Source: Rotaria sordida (Eukaryota > Rotifera > Eurotatoria > Philodinida > Philodinidae). From it: DNA of 64,000 nt. How positions within the stretch are numbered: position 1 is the stretch's first letter; each line of letters begins with the position of its first letter. The stretch spans positions 132,800 to 196,799 of the forward strand of contig CAJNOL010000110.1 of the NCBI GenBank assembly GCA_905250125.1, given 5' to 3'. The notes below the pieces were generated by a model. The model saw only the letters and a list, made by a program, of their open reading frames with translations, had not been told where the DNA came from and did no database searches. Made by a program: the position numbers and the translations under genes. Below are positions 17,541-29,798 of the stretch, one piece after another.

Positions 17541-18856
17541 ATATTGTCACTAGAAGAAATGAGTATACGTGAGAAAAGCAAATAAAAATTGATAGTGGAA
17601 AGATGGTTAAAATAATAACACAAGATAAGAAAGAAATATCTTGACAAATTTTTTTGTTTTGTCAATGCTTATATAAAAATTCCAAACGGATCTCGTCATT
17701 TGACCTAATTCAAATTGAATATTTCAACTGATGACTTTGGACTATGTTTTTTTTGGTGTATCAGCAACATTTAATTAATAATTAATATCAAAGAGAAAAA
17801 GTCATGCATTTATAGCATAGTTTAAAATACTTATATTATCAGAAGTGCAATAGAACGGTGTAAAAAATAAACAATAAATAAGAAATGCTATGTTAAATTT
17901 TTATGTATTAGATCAAAATAAATTTCTCATAAAATATTTCGCATATACACGGATTGCAACATTCGTCAGAATGTTAGCGACAAGGTTGTTTAAACAAGGA
18001 CGTTCCTTACGTCATTTGTCAGGACATTCCAATGTATGCATACATCCTTTTAAACACTTCATATTATTATAGACTTTCGAACAAAATTTCTCTTCTTAAG
18101 TCTAACAGACTTTTACTAATATATATTACATATATTTGAATATGAGTTTTCAAATATTATAACATTGTTTACTTTGACATCATCTATATTTAGTTATGAT
18201 AAACACGTGATGAATGAATTTTTAAATAGTATCACAAGTCGTTTTTATCAATACATTAGAGTTATGCAAAAACTTGGATATTTTCATACATACACAGTGT
18301 TTAGTTCGTAGGTCAATTTGTTTGATTAATATGTTTTGAATATTGTTGACTGGATTTTATCACTTAATATAAGTCAATAGATAACTAAGTCGAACAATAT
18401 GCTTTATAACGCTTTTTATTGATATTCGAGTAATCTGTAATAGAGAAAACAATGTTTTCTTTTTTCCATACATTCAAGATTCTATCAGTCGAAAATTTAT
18501 AAAAAAAATTTGTAGTTCATCGATTTGTCATTCTATAAAAAAACCCATCAAATCTTCAATTTAGTCTTATATCAAAAAAAGATAGTTTGTTTTTCCTTAA
18601 ATTCTCATTTCATAGTTTTTTTTTTAAATAAGAAGCGCGTATAATGCTACACAAGTGTCTATCTAACAGCTAAATACACCCGACAAAAAAAAATATCATT
18701 AAATAACAGAGAAAATGCGAACAAAGAATCAATGAATATATTTTTATATATATACAAAGTGTTCATGGAAATCAATTTAAGATTCCTAATAATCTTTATA
18801 TCTGACTGGAAAAAAAAAGAATGTTTGATTTCTTTTTGTCGTTGTATTCTTTTGGT
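17541..18856. other. Gene-free stretch
   Basis: AT-rich sequence between the pseudogene and the 3' end of the sulfotransferase-like gene. Only short chance reading frames; no repeat ends were recognised. Confidence 0.5.
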
Positions 18857-20129
18857 TCAAACATAACCATAACGATCATGATAGTCACAATGAGCATCAC
18901 GAATTATTTTTCGCTCACTCTCCGATAATTTTGCTTGTCGAGGTACAACAACAACTGTTGCTGTTTCATGTGCCTTATCATCCATTTCCTTGTCATCTTT
19001 ATCATCACCATTTGCACGTGATGCTTCAATAACACGTTGAGCTGGCCACATTTTTGTACTAAATTATAATAAATAAATAAAAATAATTTCAAATTTATCT
19101 TTCATAGAACATAGAATAAAAAAACAAAACAAAAAAGAAAAATCAGATTTTAACTTACACTTGATCAGGTCCAATAGCTTGACCAGGTCTTAATGAATTA
19201 ATTTCTTTTGATATATGTTCAGCATGAATACTTTCAATACCCATTAAACGAGCAAGATGTTTTATTTGTTCAACTGGTTCATTATGTATACTTTCATAAC
19301 GAAAATCTCCTTTAGCAATTGAACGCCAATATTCATATGCATTCATATATGCTTTAAGTCTTGATAGTATAACTCCAATATCATGTTTCATCCAACCTAA
19401 ATTATTAGTAGAACTTCTTATTTCTTTCTTTCTTTTTTTTGTTTTGATCTATTTTTCAAAAATTAAGCTTTTTACCAATAGTTAAACAATCATCAATAAC
19501 ATCACGTAAATCTCGATGAGAAACAAATACTATATAACCATGTCCAGACTGATCAAGATTTTCTGCCCAATTAGAATCAGGTATGCGCATTGTACGTACA
19601 ACTAATGGACGACCACACGCTTCTATTAAACGTGTTTCAATATCATTTTTTGTTATATGATTTAAACGATAACTATCTGCTGGACCAAATGGAGAATCTT
19701 GATGTATAAGAAGTAAACGAACAGCATTGAATAACCATGAAGCTCCTTTAAATAAAAAAAAAATAAAAAAATAACAATTTTAACAAAAGAAAAAAGAATT
19801 AATTATAAATAGTACCAGATCGTTCTGGTCCAGCAATAATATAAACCTATATGAACGTATCAAAATGAAAAATGAAATTGATGATTGATTTATTTACTTA
19901 CTGCACCAAAACGATTTGATTTCTTTGTACTTAATTTTAATCGAAGTGATTCACGATATTTTTCAACTAGAAAATCAATATGAATAAACTTAGAATTAGA
20001 ATATTAAACAATGAACTTACTTGCTTGTTTTTCTTCCTCTGTTTGATGACGATAATTACATAGTGCATGACAATATTTTCCTTGAATATAATCAGGACAA
20101 TCAAATAATTTTGGAAATATTTCTTCCAT
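18857..20129 (-). CDS. Sulfotransferase-like P-loop protein with N-terminal CCCH finger
   Basis: Six exons (20021-20129, 19902-19966, 19816-19846, 19476-19745, 19159-19396, 18857-19058) join in phase to give 304 residues from ATG 20129 to TGA 18857. Residues about 8-25 contain C-x8-C-x3-C-x3-H (CPDYIQGKYCHALCNYRH), close to a CCCH zinc finger but with a shortened middle spacing. Then PERSGASWLFNAVR resembles the 5'-phosphosulfate-binding loop of sulfotransferases, and FVSHRDLRDVI resembles their 3'-phosphate-binding region. PAPS-dependent sulfuryl transfer is therefore the likely chemistry; the substrate is unknown. No signal peptide or membrane segment is seen, suggesting a cytosolic protein. 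The C-terminus is charged (DDKDDKEMDDK). No named orthologue was recognised, and another P-loop kinase-like fold cannot be excluded. Confidence 0.7.
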
Positions 20130-21418
20130 TTATTTCTTTAAATATAATCAATCAATATTAGCTTTGCACAATTGTATCTATAAGAAGGCAAATGAAATGA
20201 GAGACTTTTCATTATTAATCTAAATTGAATTAAAACTGATTGGTTAGCTTGTGGCTTCTTACAATACTTTTCATAGATGTCGGGTATGAATTCTAACACT
20301 TGATGAGAAATTCTCTATTTCATTATATACACGAATTGTGAAAAAAAACATTACAAACATACCAAACATTATGTGCATCAAATGCTTTGAGATTTGTGTG
20401 AGAAGATTTATCTTCCAATATTATTTACAATAAAAAAATTCATTTCCTTTTTTAGCTCATGTTATCTAAAATGTCGATCTAATTATGATAGTGAAAAAAA
20501 AACAAACGATTGCTTGACCAGAAATTAGATTACGAAAAAATGTCTCTAATATATTTGAAACAATATGATTTATGATAGAATCAAACTTTTACATGTTTAT
20601 CTCATATCATAGAAATCGATGAACGAAGAAAACCAATAAAACGCTGAAACTCTGCTTCACAAAAACGAAAGCTCGTCAAGATTGGGGAGTCGTCTCCTCC
20701 GATCCTAACTCGCTTGCGACATTCCTGAGTCTGCACTTCATTGCAATGATGATCATCGGAATTATTACCGAAGCTATTGGCGATAGTCTGAGAACATACC
20801 TACAGTATCTTCTCCATATGGTAAAGATTCAATTAAGTAAACGAAAATAATGATTGCCGAAAAGAAATATTACTGATATAGGTCATCAAAAGAAATTCGA
20901 CGCTTTCACTCTCCTGCAATCTCGTTTTTGGCAATAGAATACACAACCGGATTTAAACAATTAACTACAGTTTATTTTTTTTCTTAAGAAAATTTTCAAT
21001 TTTTTTTTCTCGTCTAAGAAAGAAAATCATTTCAAAAAAAATTAGCAGCCATCAATATATTCCTGATACAGCTGTATACATGTATAAACTTATATTCACT
21101 ACAAGAATTTCCGTGAGAAACACACGAATGAACTACATACATTAGAATAGAACAAGGCAACAAACAAACAAACGAACGGAGAAAAAGTAACTCAACGAGT
21201 TAAAAGAAAAACACATTGACGTACTATCTGTAAAAACAACTTGGTTTAGAGCATAAACTGCTGTTACCAAAACGAAACAAAACAAACTTAGAGAAAAAAT
21301 TGTTTTTTAAGCAAAACAGATAGAAGAAAAAAAATCACTTTTTTTTTGATAATGCATACTGTTTTATGAGTGCAAACAAATACTCGAAAAACAAAAAAAA
21401 AAAAGACAAAACAAGTTT
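20130..21418. other. Intergenic stretch between two minus-strand genes
   Basis: Contains the upstream flank of the sulfotransferase-like gene and the 3' flank of the CCDC177-like gene. A patch at about 20640-20830 is clearly less AT-rich than its surroundings and may be repeat-derived, but no ends or reading frame were identified. Confidence 0.5.
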
Positions 21419-24400
21419 TTATGTTCGAAGCGACGATTGGAAATGACGTCGATTAAGAGGCATTGTTGACTTTTTGTCTAAAACACTATTTGTTAATTCA
21501 GCTTTTTTAGCTCTTTCAGCAAAATTTTCATTTGTTTCTCGTAAATATTCTCGAAGATCTTGTGAAGATTTCGCCAATGATCGAGACTATTATTAAAAGA
21601 AAACAATTAATTTTAAATAAAACTTAAGAAAAAAAATAGGTAAACAATCAAAATTCATACTAAATGAGTTGTCTCTTTTTTATCTTTCACAAAATGTTTT
21701 GTACGTCGATCTTTGTTCTTTATTTTATATTGTAATTCTGCACGGTGTTTTTGTAAGTCTTGTAATTGCCTATTAAAATAATTAATAAAAATTGAAAAAA
21801 AGAAATAGAAAATAATTTCTTAACATACATTTCATAATTTTTTGCTTGTAATGTTTCATAAAGTTGTCGTGTATGATGAAGTTTATTAATTTTACGACGA
21901 ATTTCATTTTCTCGACGTTCATCAGCTTTTGAATGATCCTATATAGATAAAAATCAATATTTTGAGAAGATTTCAAATTTTATGATTTATATACAGTAGT
22001 TCCTAAAAGTATTCATCCCGATTTTTCTTTTTCAATTTTTTCTACTATCGTAACCACTAATACAAGTCCAAATAGTGATTTGTATTCTTATTAGCAGTTA
22101 TGATAGTGGAAAAATATTATAAATAAGCCCATAGGCGGTGCGCCATAGTAGCGAGGGGAAGCAATTGCTTCCTCTAACAAATCTTTCGGCTAGCAATAAA
22201 AATTTATTGCTTCTCCTAACTACTTCCATTTTATAGATAATCTAAGCGTAACTTTACTACTTATACGGGTTTAAGCGACATACTAGCAAAATAATATGCA
22301 CAATTGTTTCTTCTAGGAATATTTGAAGAAGCAATAAGTTATTGCTTCGCCAAAAAATTGACGTTGTTCCGCTCATAGCTCTTGATAAAAACGTAACACT
22401 AATCTCAAACTCTTAAAGCCTATTCCTTCAAAAATCAATTTCAAGGTCACGTATATGCAATTCTTCGGAAATTTTCAAAGTGCATTGGGTCCAAGTTGAA
22501 GATGGTGTGGCAAAATTTTCAGCTCTATACCATGACGTTTTGATAGAGATATGGACCAAATGAGAGTAAAAAAGGGTCACTTCACAACCCATTTTTTTCT
22601 GTCTGGACTCTTTCCACACATTACGAGTTTTTTTTTTGAAAGAGGATGTCAAAATGTAGAACACCGCGGAGTTCTTCTTTTGTGAATTCTTACTTTTTAA
22701 GGGGAGAAAATGGATCATAAGCTGAATAATTCAGAAAAATCTGGTAAAAAGGGACGTCCATTTGTAAAAGTGTTCGCATGTATACTAATACAAAACAAAG
22801 TTTAATTTAAAAAAGTGCTTTGTAATGCCCTGCATTTTGACGTGCTCTTTCAAACAAAACAAAAATTAAACATATTTAATGAGCTTGGACAAAGAAATTT
22901 GAGTTACGCATTTGAAAAACTATAATATAAGAATAAACAAAAGACGTTTTCCGTTTTTTTCTGAAAAGCCTATTTTTTAAGAAGTGATTGATAACAGTTA
23001 TCAAAAATTTTGCCTAAAAAAGGGAGTGTCAATTTAGAAACCGTGTTGTATTCGAAGGAGCAAAACGTGGACTATCTTTCCCTGCATTTATCCTAGTTTT
23101 CATTTTTTTCAGAAAAATTGACCACTGAGTTGAAGACCTTACTATGCTGTCAAATAAATTAATACACAAGTTTTTGATAATATATTTTTGAGAAATTAAT
23201 TTCAAAAAGAAGTTTCACTGCTGAACTTTGAACTACAGTTCGAAAGTGGATATAGTTTTATTCTAAAGTTTGTTGCTTCCCCTAAAAAATTAAGTTTGCG
23301 CGCCGCCTTTGTAATAAGCCTGAGTAAATAATTTTGGTAACCAAAATAACTACTCACTAGGAAATCATGTAATAATGTTTCATAACGTTCGATTTCTTTT
23401 TCTTTTTTTGTTCGAAGTGCATTTTCTCTTGCTTTTTGAATTTTTAATTCATGATCATAACTAGAAAAAGAAATTTATAAAAAAAAAAAAGTCATTATAC
23501 AAGAACTTTTTTGTCTTCATATACAATCAGATTTTACATACTGTCCAAGTAAAACTTCATATTGTTTCTTTTCAAATGTTGCAATATCTGGATCATTTCC
23601 TGATGTTGAATGTGTTACACGTCGTTCTATCATTTGTTTAACATTTTCAAGACCATTTCTAAATACAATCGATGTTTTGATATTGAATTTAACGAAAAGA
23701 AAATTATTTCTTACACATATCGTTCATTTTTGTTTTGTTTTGAACCATGATCAGATATACTCATACGTTGAAGATTCTTATTCTGAAATAAACTTTTAGA
23801 TTTTTTCGAAACATTTCTGTATAAATAATTAACTAACCAATCGTCGAGCATCGTCGATGACATGAGCTGATGATGCCCGTTGTTCATATTGATCATCACG
23901 ATTATCAGCTTCATAATATGATGATGTCGGTGGCCATTGAGAAATAGACGATTTAAGAATGGAATTTGCTATTGGTATCCGAGTCGCAGATGTTGATCTT
24001 GATGGAAGACGAGCATATGTATCATATTCAGAAAATTTGACAGCTGTTGCTGATTGAGAACGTGTTGGGACACTGTTGATTGTAGTTGGTTGGTCAAGGC
24101 CATATAGAAGAGAATTAGATGGATTGAATTTTGTTTCTACATAAGTTCTATATATAAAATTTTACATATGAAATTAAATTTTTTTAATATATTACCGTCG
24201 AGGTATTGAACTGCTATGGACAATAGATGGTTCTTATAAAAAAAAAATTATAGACTTATCTTCTTCGAAAATAAAATAACTCTTACGAGGATCAATCATT
24301 TTTGTTGATGATGGATTAGCAAGAGTTTCTTCTCGAATAATTTTTTCACGTTCTTCTCGACAACGTTGTAGATTTGCTAGAATAAATATTCATGTCTAAT

Positions 24401-24861
24401 CTTCAATTTTTATATAATAACCTTTATTTTTTAACAACCTAATCGATCTACTTCCATTTGATCTCGAACATCAGCTAATGTTGAAAGTCGTACTTTTTCT
24501 GAGCCAATATCATCTTGTACATCAGCCAATCGTTTTGGAAGTAATATAACAGGCTATATAGATAGAAAATTCATATTTCATAATATAGATTTTTCTTTTT
24601 GTATACTTTTATATTAAGACGAGCACAAGCTTCAAGTGAACGAGGACTTGTTAGTACATATTTTGAATCAATAAAATCCATATGTTCAAAATTATACAAA
24701 TCAATTTTTAATTGACCTCGTATTGGTATTGAACTACTAATTGGTCGTGTACGTTCATTACGACGATTAGTTGATGAGAAAATTGGTGCACCAGTTGTTG
24801 GACGTGATAAATTTAAACAACCGGACGTATCAAAAAATCGAGCAGCATCACTACTACTCAT
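21419..24861 (-). CDS. CCDC177-like coiled-coil protein
   Basis: Eleven in-phase exons: 24607-24861, 24439-24553, 24287-24376, 24196-24232, 23838-24147, 23715-23782, 23542-23658, 23358-23460, 21829-21938, 21661-21769 and 21419-21586, giving 493 residues from ATG 24861 to TAA 21419. The segment SKYVLTSPRSLEACARLNIK (around residue 65-85), then PVILLPKRLADV and LANLQRCREEREKIIREE, resembles the conserved N-terminal region I recall in human CCDC177. The middle is Ser-rich and low complexity; from about residue 290 onward it is dominated by charged coiled-coil sequence (Lys/Glu/Arg/Gln-rich). Biochemical function is not established. The intron 21939-23357 holds transposon sequence. The gene is divergent from the PIP5K-like gene, with 634 bases between starts. 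Confidence 0.75.
21994..22121. mobile_element. Tc1/mariner-like terminal fragment
   Basis: After a TA, CAGTAGTTCCTAAAAGTATT followed by CATCCCG matches the usual tip style of Tc1/mariner terminal repeats. Inside, TTTTTCTACTATCGTAAC and its inverted partner (reverse complement TTTTTCCACTATCATAAC) form a hairpin. The matching right tip was not found, so this is a truncated copy in the CCDC177-like intron. Confidence 0.45.
22130..23312. mobile_element. hAT-like non-autonomous DNA transposon in an intron
   Basis: The left end CATAGGCGGTGCGC and the reverse complement of the right end CAAAGGCGGCGCGC match at 12 of 14 positions. Both ends also carry AGGGGAAGCAA about 10-14 bases further in. An 8-base direct repeat AATAAGCC flanks the element at 22122-22129 and 23313-23320. 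Eight-base target duplication plus CA-GGCGG-type tips are typical of hAT. At 1.18 kb, with no recognisable transposase, it is non-autonomous or decayed. Confidence 0.68.
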
Positions 24862-25495
24862 CTCTTAGTTACTTTAGTTTTGAATTGTCTTTTTTCTTTT
24901 CACAAGCAATAGTCACCATAACATTGTTCGTTGACTAGGCAATGCCTCTATGATCAATATTTTCTTTTACATTGAGGAGGAGGATTTTCAGTGCTACAAA
25001 AAAAGAAAAAAAATTGATAAGAAAAATTTTAATTGAAGATCTAATTTTTTTTTTGATAAATAGACATCTGAAGTGAGTAGTGAAAGGTTAGCACTCTCTC
25101 ACTCTATATAGTTGTCTCACATAGAAAGATAGACTAAATAATGTTCTTTTGTTCTTTGTTTTTTCTTCTACACTCATAAGTCACGAAAAAATTAATATTT
25201 TTCATGGTTTGTTGTTTCTTCGAACAAAAAGAAATAATCGAATCTTCTAGTTTGTATTTGTTTTTTATAAAGTTACAAAACAAATCAATGTACCTATTTC
25301 TCGATAACGATTATGCAATAATATATTGTATATGAATCATCGATAAATACAAGATCAGGGTCAACAGGTCCTATTCTATATTAGCAGAACACAAAAATAA
25401 GTCGCACTATAATCAATAGATTCATAAATGTTCTAGAAATAAATCCTATATTTACATCGAGACAACTGCTAGCTATTCAGCATAAACGACATCAA
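24862..25495. promoter_or_regulatory. Shared divergent promoter region (CCDC177-like / PIP5K-like)
   Basis: 634 bases between the two start codons on opposite strands, so both promoters must lie here or in untranslated exons within it. No specific factor-binding motif could be assigned. Confidence 0.4.
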
Positions 25496-28322
25496 ATGGC
25501 TGAAAAAGTATGGGAGTTTGTTAAAGCGAAAGGTAGTGGAGCAGTGTCAAGTGTTTATGGACATATTACATCAATGACTGATACAACAGGGACACTTGCT
25601 AAACAAAAACTTTTACAAACATTAATTTCATCTGGTGTTGTACAAAGTGAACATATTCGTCATGCACTTCAAATGGGTATGTAAATTTCATCTATCTAAG
25701 AGATGTTAATAGTTTAAATAAATGATACAGAGATAAAATAATCTAAGTATATTTATTTGATTCATCAATTTCTATTTGTTTTTCTTTCAACTGCTTTTTT
25801 TCCATAATAGGCATTGGTTATTTTCTTGAAAATCAATTTGAAAGAACATCTGAATATATTCAACGAGAAAAATTTCCAGCTGCTGGTAATAATGGAACAC
25901 CACCACATTCTTTACCAGATTTTGATATTGAAGCATATGGACTTGATATATTTAATTCTTTAATGATTATATATGGTATTGATTCCCAAACATTAAAATT
26001 CCATATATGTAATGGTGAATTTAAAGAAATAGCTAATCCATCAAATTCAGGTTCACTTCTTTATTTAACATCGGATTCAACATTTCTTATAAAAACTGTA
26101 CGTGATTATGATGCAAAATTTATTGAACAAAAATTTTTAAAAGAATATTATAGTTACGTTAAAAATACTCCAGCAACATTTATTTCTAAATTATTTGGTT
26201 GTTTTGGTTATATACCATATTTATCAAAAGAAAAAAGTATAACAGTTGATTCATTTACATTACGTTTTGCTATATTTTCAAATTTTATTCCAACAAATAT
26301 TGAAATACATGAAAAATATGATTTAAAAGGTTCATCATATAAACGTGATGCAAGTAGTACAGAAAAACTTAAACCATCAGCAACATTTAAAGATAATGAT
26401 TTTCGTGAAATACATCCCGAAGGTTTAAAATTACCAAAAAGTGTTTATCATCATTTAAAAGAAGTTCTTACACGTGATGTAGAGTTTTTAGAAAAACTTA
26501 ATATTATGGATTATTCATTACTTTTAAGTAATATATACATATATGAATTCTTTTCTTTACTTTTTTTTAAAAATTATTTATTCTTAATTAAATAGCTGTT
26601 CATAATATGGATAATCAAATAAAACCAACTCGTGTTGGTTCACTTGAATCATTTCTGGGTACTGCTCGTGATACATTTCTTATCGGTATGACACAACAAA
26701 TTGATCAAAATGATAAGAAAACTAAACATGAAAAACCAAAATTAGTATTAAAATTTAGAAAACCAATTGAAACATTAGGTTTAGGTTATAAAGAAATTTC
26801 AACATTTGATACAGAAAATGCCAAAGAATTTGGGTAAGTTTAAATGAATAAAACGTTTGTGTGAAAGTAGATTTTAAATAAGATATTTTAAAATAATGAA
26901 AATCTTTTTGAATTAGATAAACAATTTAGAATTTAAGATAATATCAAATTGAACCGAAAGAGTTTCGATTGAGTTACCTAAGTAACGTTAAATCTTTTTA
27001 AAGATTAACTCAATCAATACTCTTTATAATGAGTTCTAGAAAATGAAATTTCACAATAGAAAAAATTTAGATCAATGTGCATTTTAATTCTAAACTTTTC
27101 CATTTAAGAATAAATCAATTTGAAATGAGAATTGCTCGATGATTGTACGTGATGCAGAAAGGCCGAAAAGACAAATGTCAAAACCGAAAAGTATCCAAAA
27201 AAGTGATGTGTCTAGTAAACGTCGATTTTAGACTTCTATAGTTTATTATTGTTTTATTCATTATTCTATTGGTTTGTATCTGTAACTAGTACTAATAGTG
27301 ATGAATAATATCTGAAAGAGATCAGCTAAAATAGTCGACAACTATACAACAACTAAAAAGAGAGATCCACAAGAAATTAAATTTATTTCGTTTTACTTTT
27401 TTTACAGATAGAAAAGTAAAACAAAATAAATTTAATTTCTCGTAGACCGACAACTAAAAGTCTATCATCATAGCCACATTTGATCATCTAAAACACCAGA
27501 TGTAGGCCAGTCATCATCGCCAATTATTTTATTTATTAATTCACAAATAGGAAGATCTTTGCTCTTGTTAGATGATTATGTTTTCAAATTGAAACAATTA
27601 CGAAATATTAAAAATACACCATTAATCGATGTTCAGAAAAAGTTCATACAACTTTAAATGATCAATTGATTAAAATAATTAATGACCATAGTCTTCCTAC
27701 AGATAAAGAAAAAATTGATGTATGTAAATTTCATGAAAAATTTTTTCTCTTGTGTCTAATCTCTTTTAGAATATTAGTATTATTTCATACAATAAAGAAT
27801 GTTTCTTGATAATCAGAATTTTCTTCAGTTTCATTTTGATGCCTCTATCATCTGCCGATAATTTTCATCAATCGATCTATTTGAAGTTTTATACTACTAT
27901 AACTGAAAGAAGCTACTTTTTGTCTGTATATGCTTTAAATTTTTTTAAAATAAGTATTTACATTTACATAAAAAAATATTCTAGAGGTATTCCAGCAATA
28001 AATGAAAAAGGTGAACGTCTTCTTCTATTTTTCGGTATTATTGATATATTACAAACGTAAGTTAACTTTTGTTTTTTTTTTGTTCATTTTAATATTAATT
28101 TTATTTGATGAATATAGATTTGATACATGCAAGGTAATACAACGACAATATCAAACAGTTGAAAATCACCAAGTTGTTGATGATCGTTCAATTGTAGAAG
28201 CTGATTTTTATGCAGATAGATTTAAAAAATTTGTTTTTGAACGTGTTTTTCATCCAGCTGAAGATGAACTTTCAACACATCCTATTTCAATGAATGTTTT
28301 TTCTAGATCCACTTATTTATAA
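25496..28322 (+). CDS. Type I phosphatidylinositol-4-phosphate 5-kinase-like
   Basis: Exons 25496-25676, 25811-26527, 26596-26833, 27985-28056 and 28118-28322 join in phase to 470 residues. PIPK signatures appear in order: the SGSLLYLTSDSTFLIKTV ATP-binding strand and lysine, KYDLKGSSYKR (about residue 230), IMDYSLLL (about 291-298), the GIPAINEKGERLLLFFG segment followed by IIDILQ (about 380-403), then DFYADRFKKFVFERVF. The GIPA-NEKGERLL block is typical of type I enzymes, which make PI(4,5)P2 at the plasma membrane. The first 60 residues (AEKVWEFVKAKGSG) are divergent from vertebrate N-termini. The protein ends soon after the kinase core, without the long C-terminal tails of vertebrate isoforms. 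The 1.15 kb intron 26834-27984 contains a near-perfect hairpin. Confidence 0.9.
27364..27448. repeat. Near-perfect hairpin in PIP5K-like intron
   Basis: 27372-27400 (AGAAATTAAATTTATTTCGT...) and 27412-27440 are inverted copies matching at 28 of 29 positions, around an 11-base loop. Weaker pairing extends outward on both sides. Confidence 0.7.
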
Positions 28323-29042
28323 GAATTCGATAATGATTATAATTTTTCTTCCAGTCTGTATTCTATTCTGAATTGTGCGTTCTTTAGTGGATATTTTCTA
28401 GTAACTTTATTTTAGATGAGCATAAGTCTAAACACTTAATGCTCGGTTTTTGTTATACTAACCTTGCATGTTAACTTTATATATATATATGTTTGTTTTG
28501 TATTTATGATAATATCCATCTTCTATTCTTGAAATAAATGAGGAAGAAAAAGGCAAATATAAATATAACTAGATGGTATTCGAGTTTTACTCAACTGCAA
28601 AAAGCGTTGCGAAGCTTTCAATGTCCTTATGGAGTTAGAAAACCAAAAAAATCTCATGACTCTCGTGAATTTTATATCTAAAACACGAAAAAAATGGCAT
28701 TTCTAGGGGGTGTCATTTTCCGGTTAATTTAATATAAAAATAAATTATCGATAATTTATATTTATTTTAAATGTAAATTATATTATATTATTCTATTTCT
28801 TTTTTATCTTTCATCCCAGCCAGACGAACAGAGAAGAAAAACAAGAAGTAACTAATTTACATTTACAAAAATTTATTAAATCCAGAAATAAATTCTTAAA
28901 CATTTAAATTTATTTTAATCCAATTTAAATCAATACAGATTCAATTTAAACTAATTTAATTTAAATTTAAATTTAATTAATTGGATTTAAATACCATGCA
29001 AATTAATACCAATGGATTTAATTCCCATATAAATTGCTCTAA
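28323..29042. other. Intergenic stretch 3' of PIP5K-like gene
   Basis: AT-rich 3' flank with an AATAAA at about 28533 that could serve polyadenylation. A palindrome (TAAATTATCGATAATTTA) lies near 28741-28758, and ATTTAAAT-rich sequence near 28860-28990. No coding signal. Confidence 0.5.
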
Positions 29043-29798
29043 CCCTTCGTTACTGCTCTCATTTTTGAAACTTCGTTACTATTGTACGGTCCACCTGGGC
29101 CCACGCATAGAAAATGACAAAAAATCGATACTATTGTTTTATCCAAGCTATTCATTTATGTACTATAGACTTATAAATACTTTTCTGATAGAAACTGATA
29201 TGCCAGTTTCCATGGTGGCAATATGAGAGTATACAATGTGGAAAATATGTTGACTGAAACCGTGTTTATAACAGCATTAGAAAATAATTCAATAGATAAT
29301 AGATTCAATGACTTTAGTCTAGAACAGGAAAGAAACATGCTCATATATTGACATACATGGTTGTCTGTAGATAAAAATGGGATATGTTGCCTTTTTATTT
29401 ATCTTTATTTTCGTCTTCTTTTTTTTTCATGATTATAAAAACATATAAAATTGAAGTTTCTCTGACACAATGATGGTGCTATTCTTATTTCAGCTCGAAT
29501 GAGAATGTGAGATGTAGTTGAAGAGAAGACTCACACCGACACACCCATATCTGCATTGAACTTCAGCAAGCTCAAAAATATTATCTATAACACGACTATT
29601 GTTGTGGGGTCCAAGTGGATCTACCCCTGCGTTTTCTTCTTCTTAGAGCTATTCACAATTTCTACTAAGGGATATTACACAATAATAAGAGACTAGAGAT
29701 TAGATAAAAGAAATGATCCGAAACAACAAATGCTAGTGTAGTACTAGATGAAAAACTGTATAGTGGGTCTACTCGGATCCCACAAGAGTAACGAAGGA
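29043..29798. mobile_element. piggyBac-like element or MITE
   Basis: The left end is CTAA followed by CCCTTCGTTACT. The right end, reverse complemented, is TTAA followed by TCCTTCGTTACTCTTGTGGG. Related blocks recur inside: GGTCCACCTGGGCCCACGC near 29090, GGGGTCCAAGTGGATCTACC near 29610, and GGGTCTACTCGGATCCCAC near 29765 in the opposite orientation. TTAA-type flank and CCCTT tips suggest piggyBac. No transposase reading frame is intact. Confidence 0.45.

Noticed and set aside
22428-22718. 96-codon minus-strand frame within the hAT-like element as a transposase remnant
   Set aside because: No transposase motif recognised; it does not extend into neighbouring frames.
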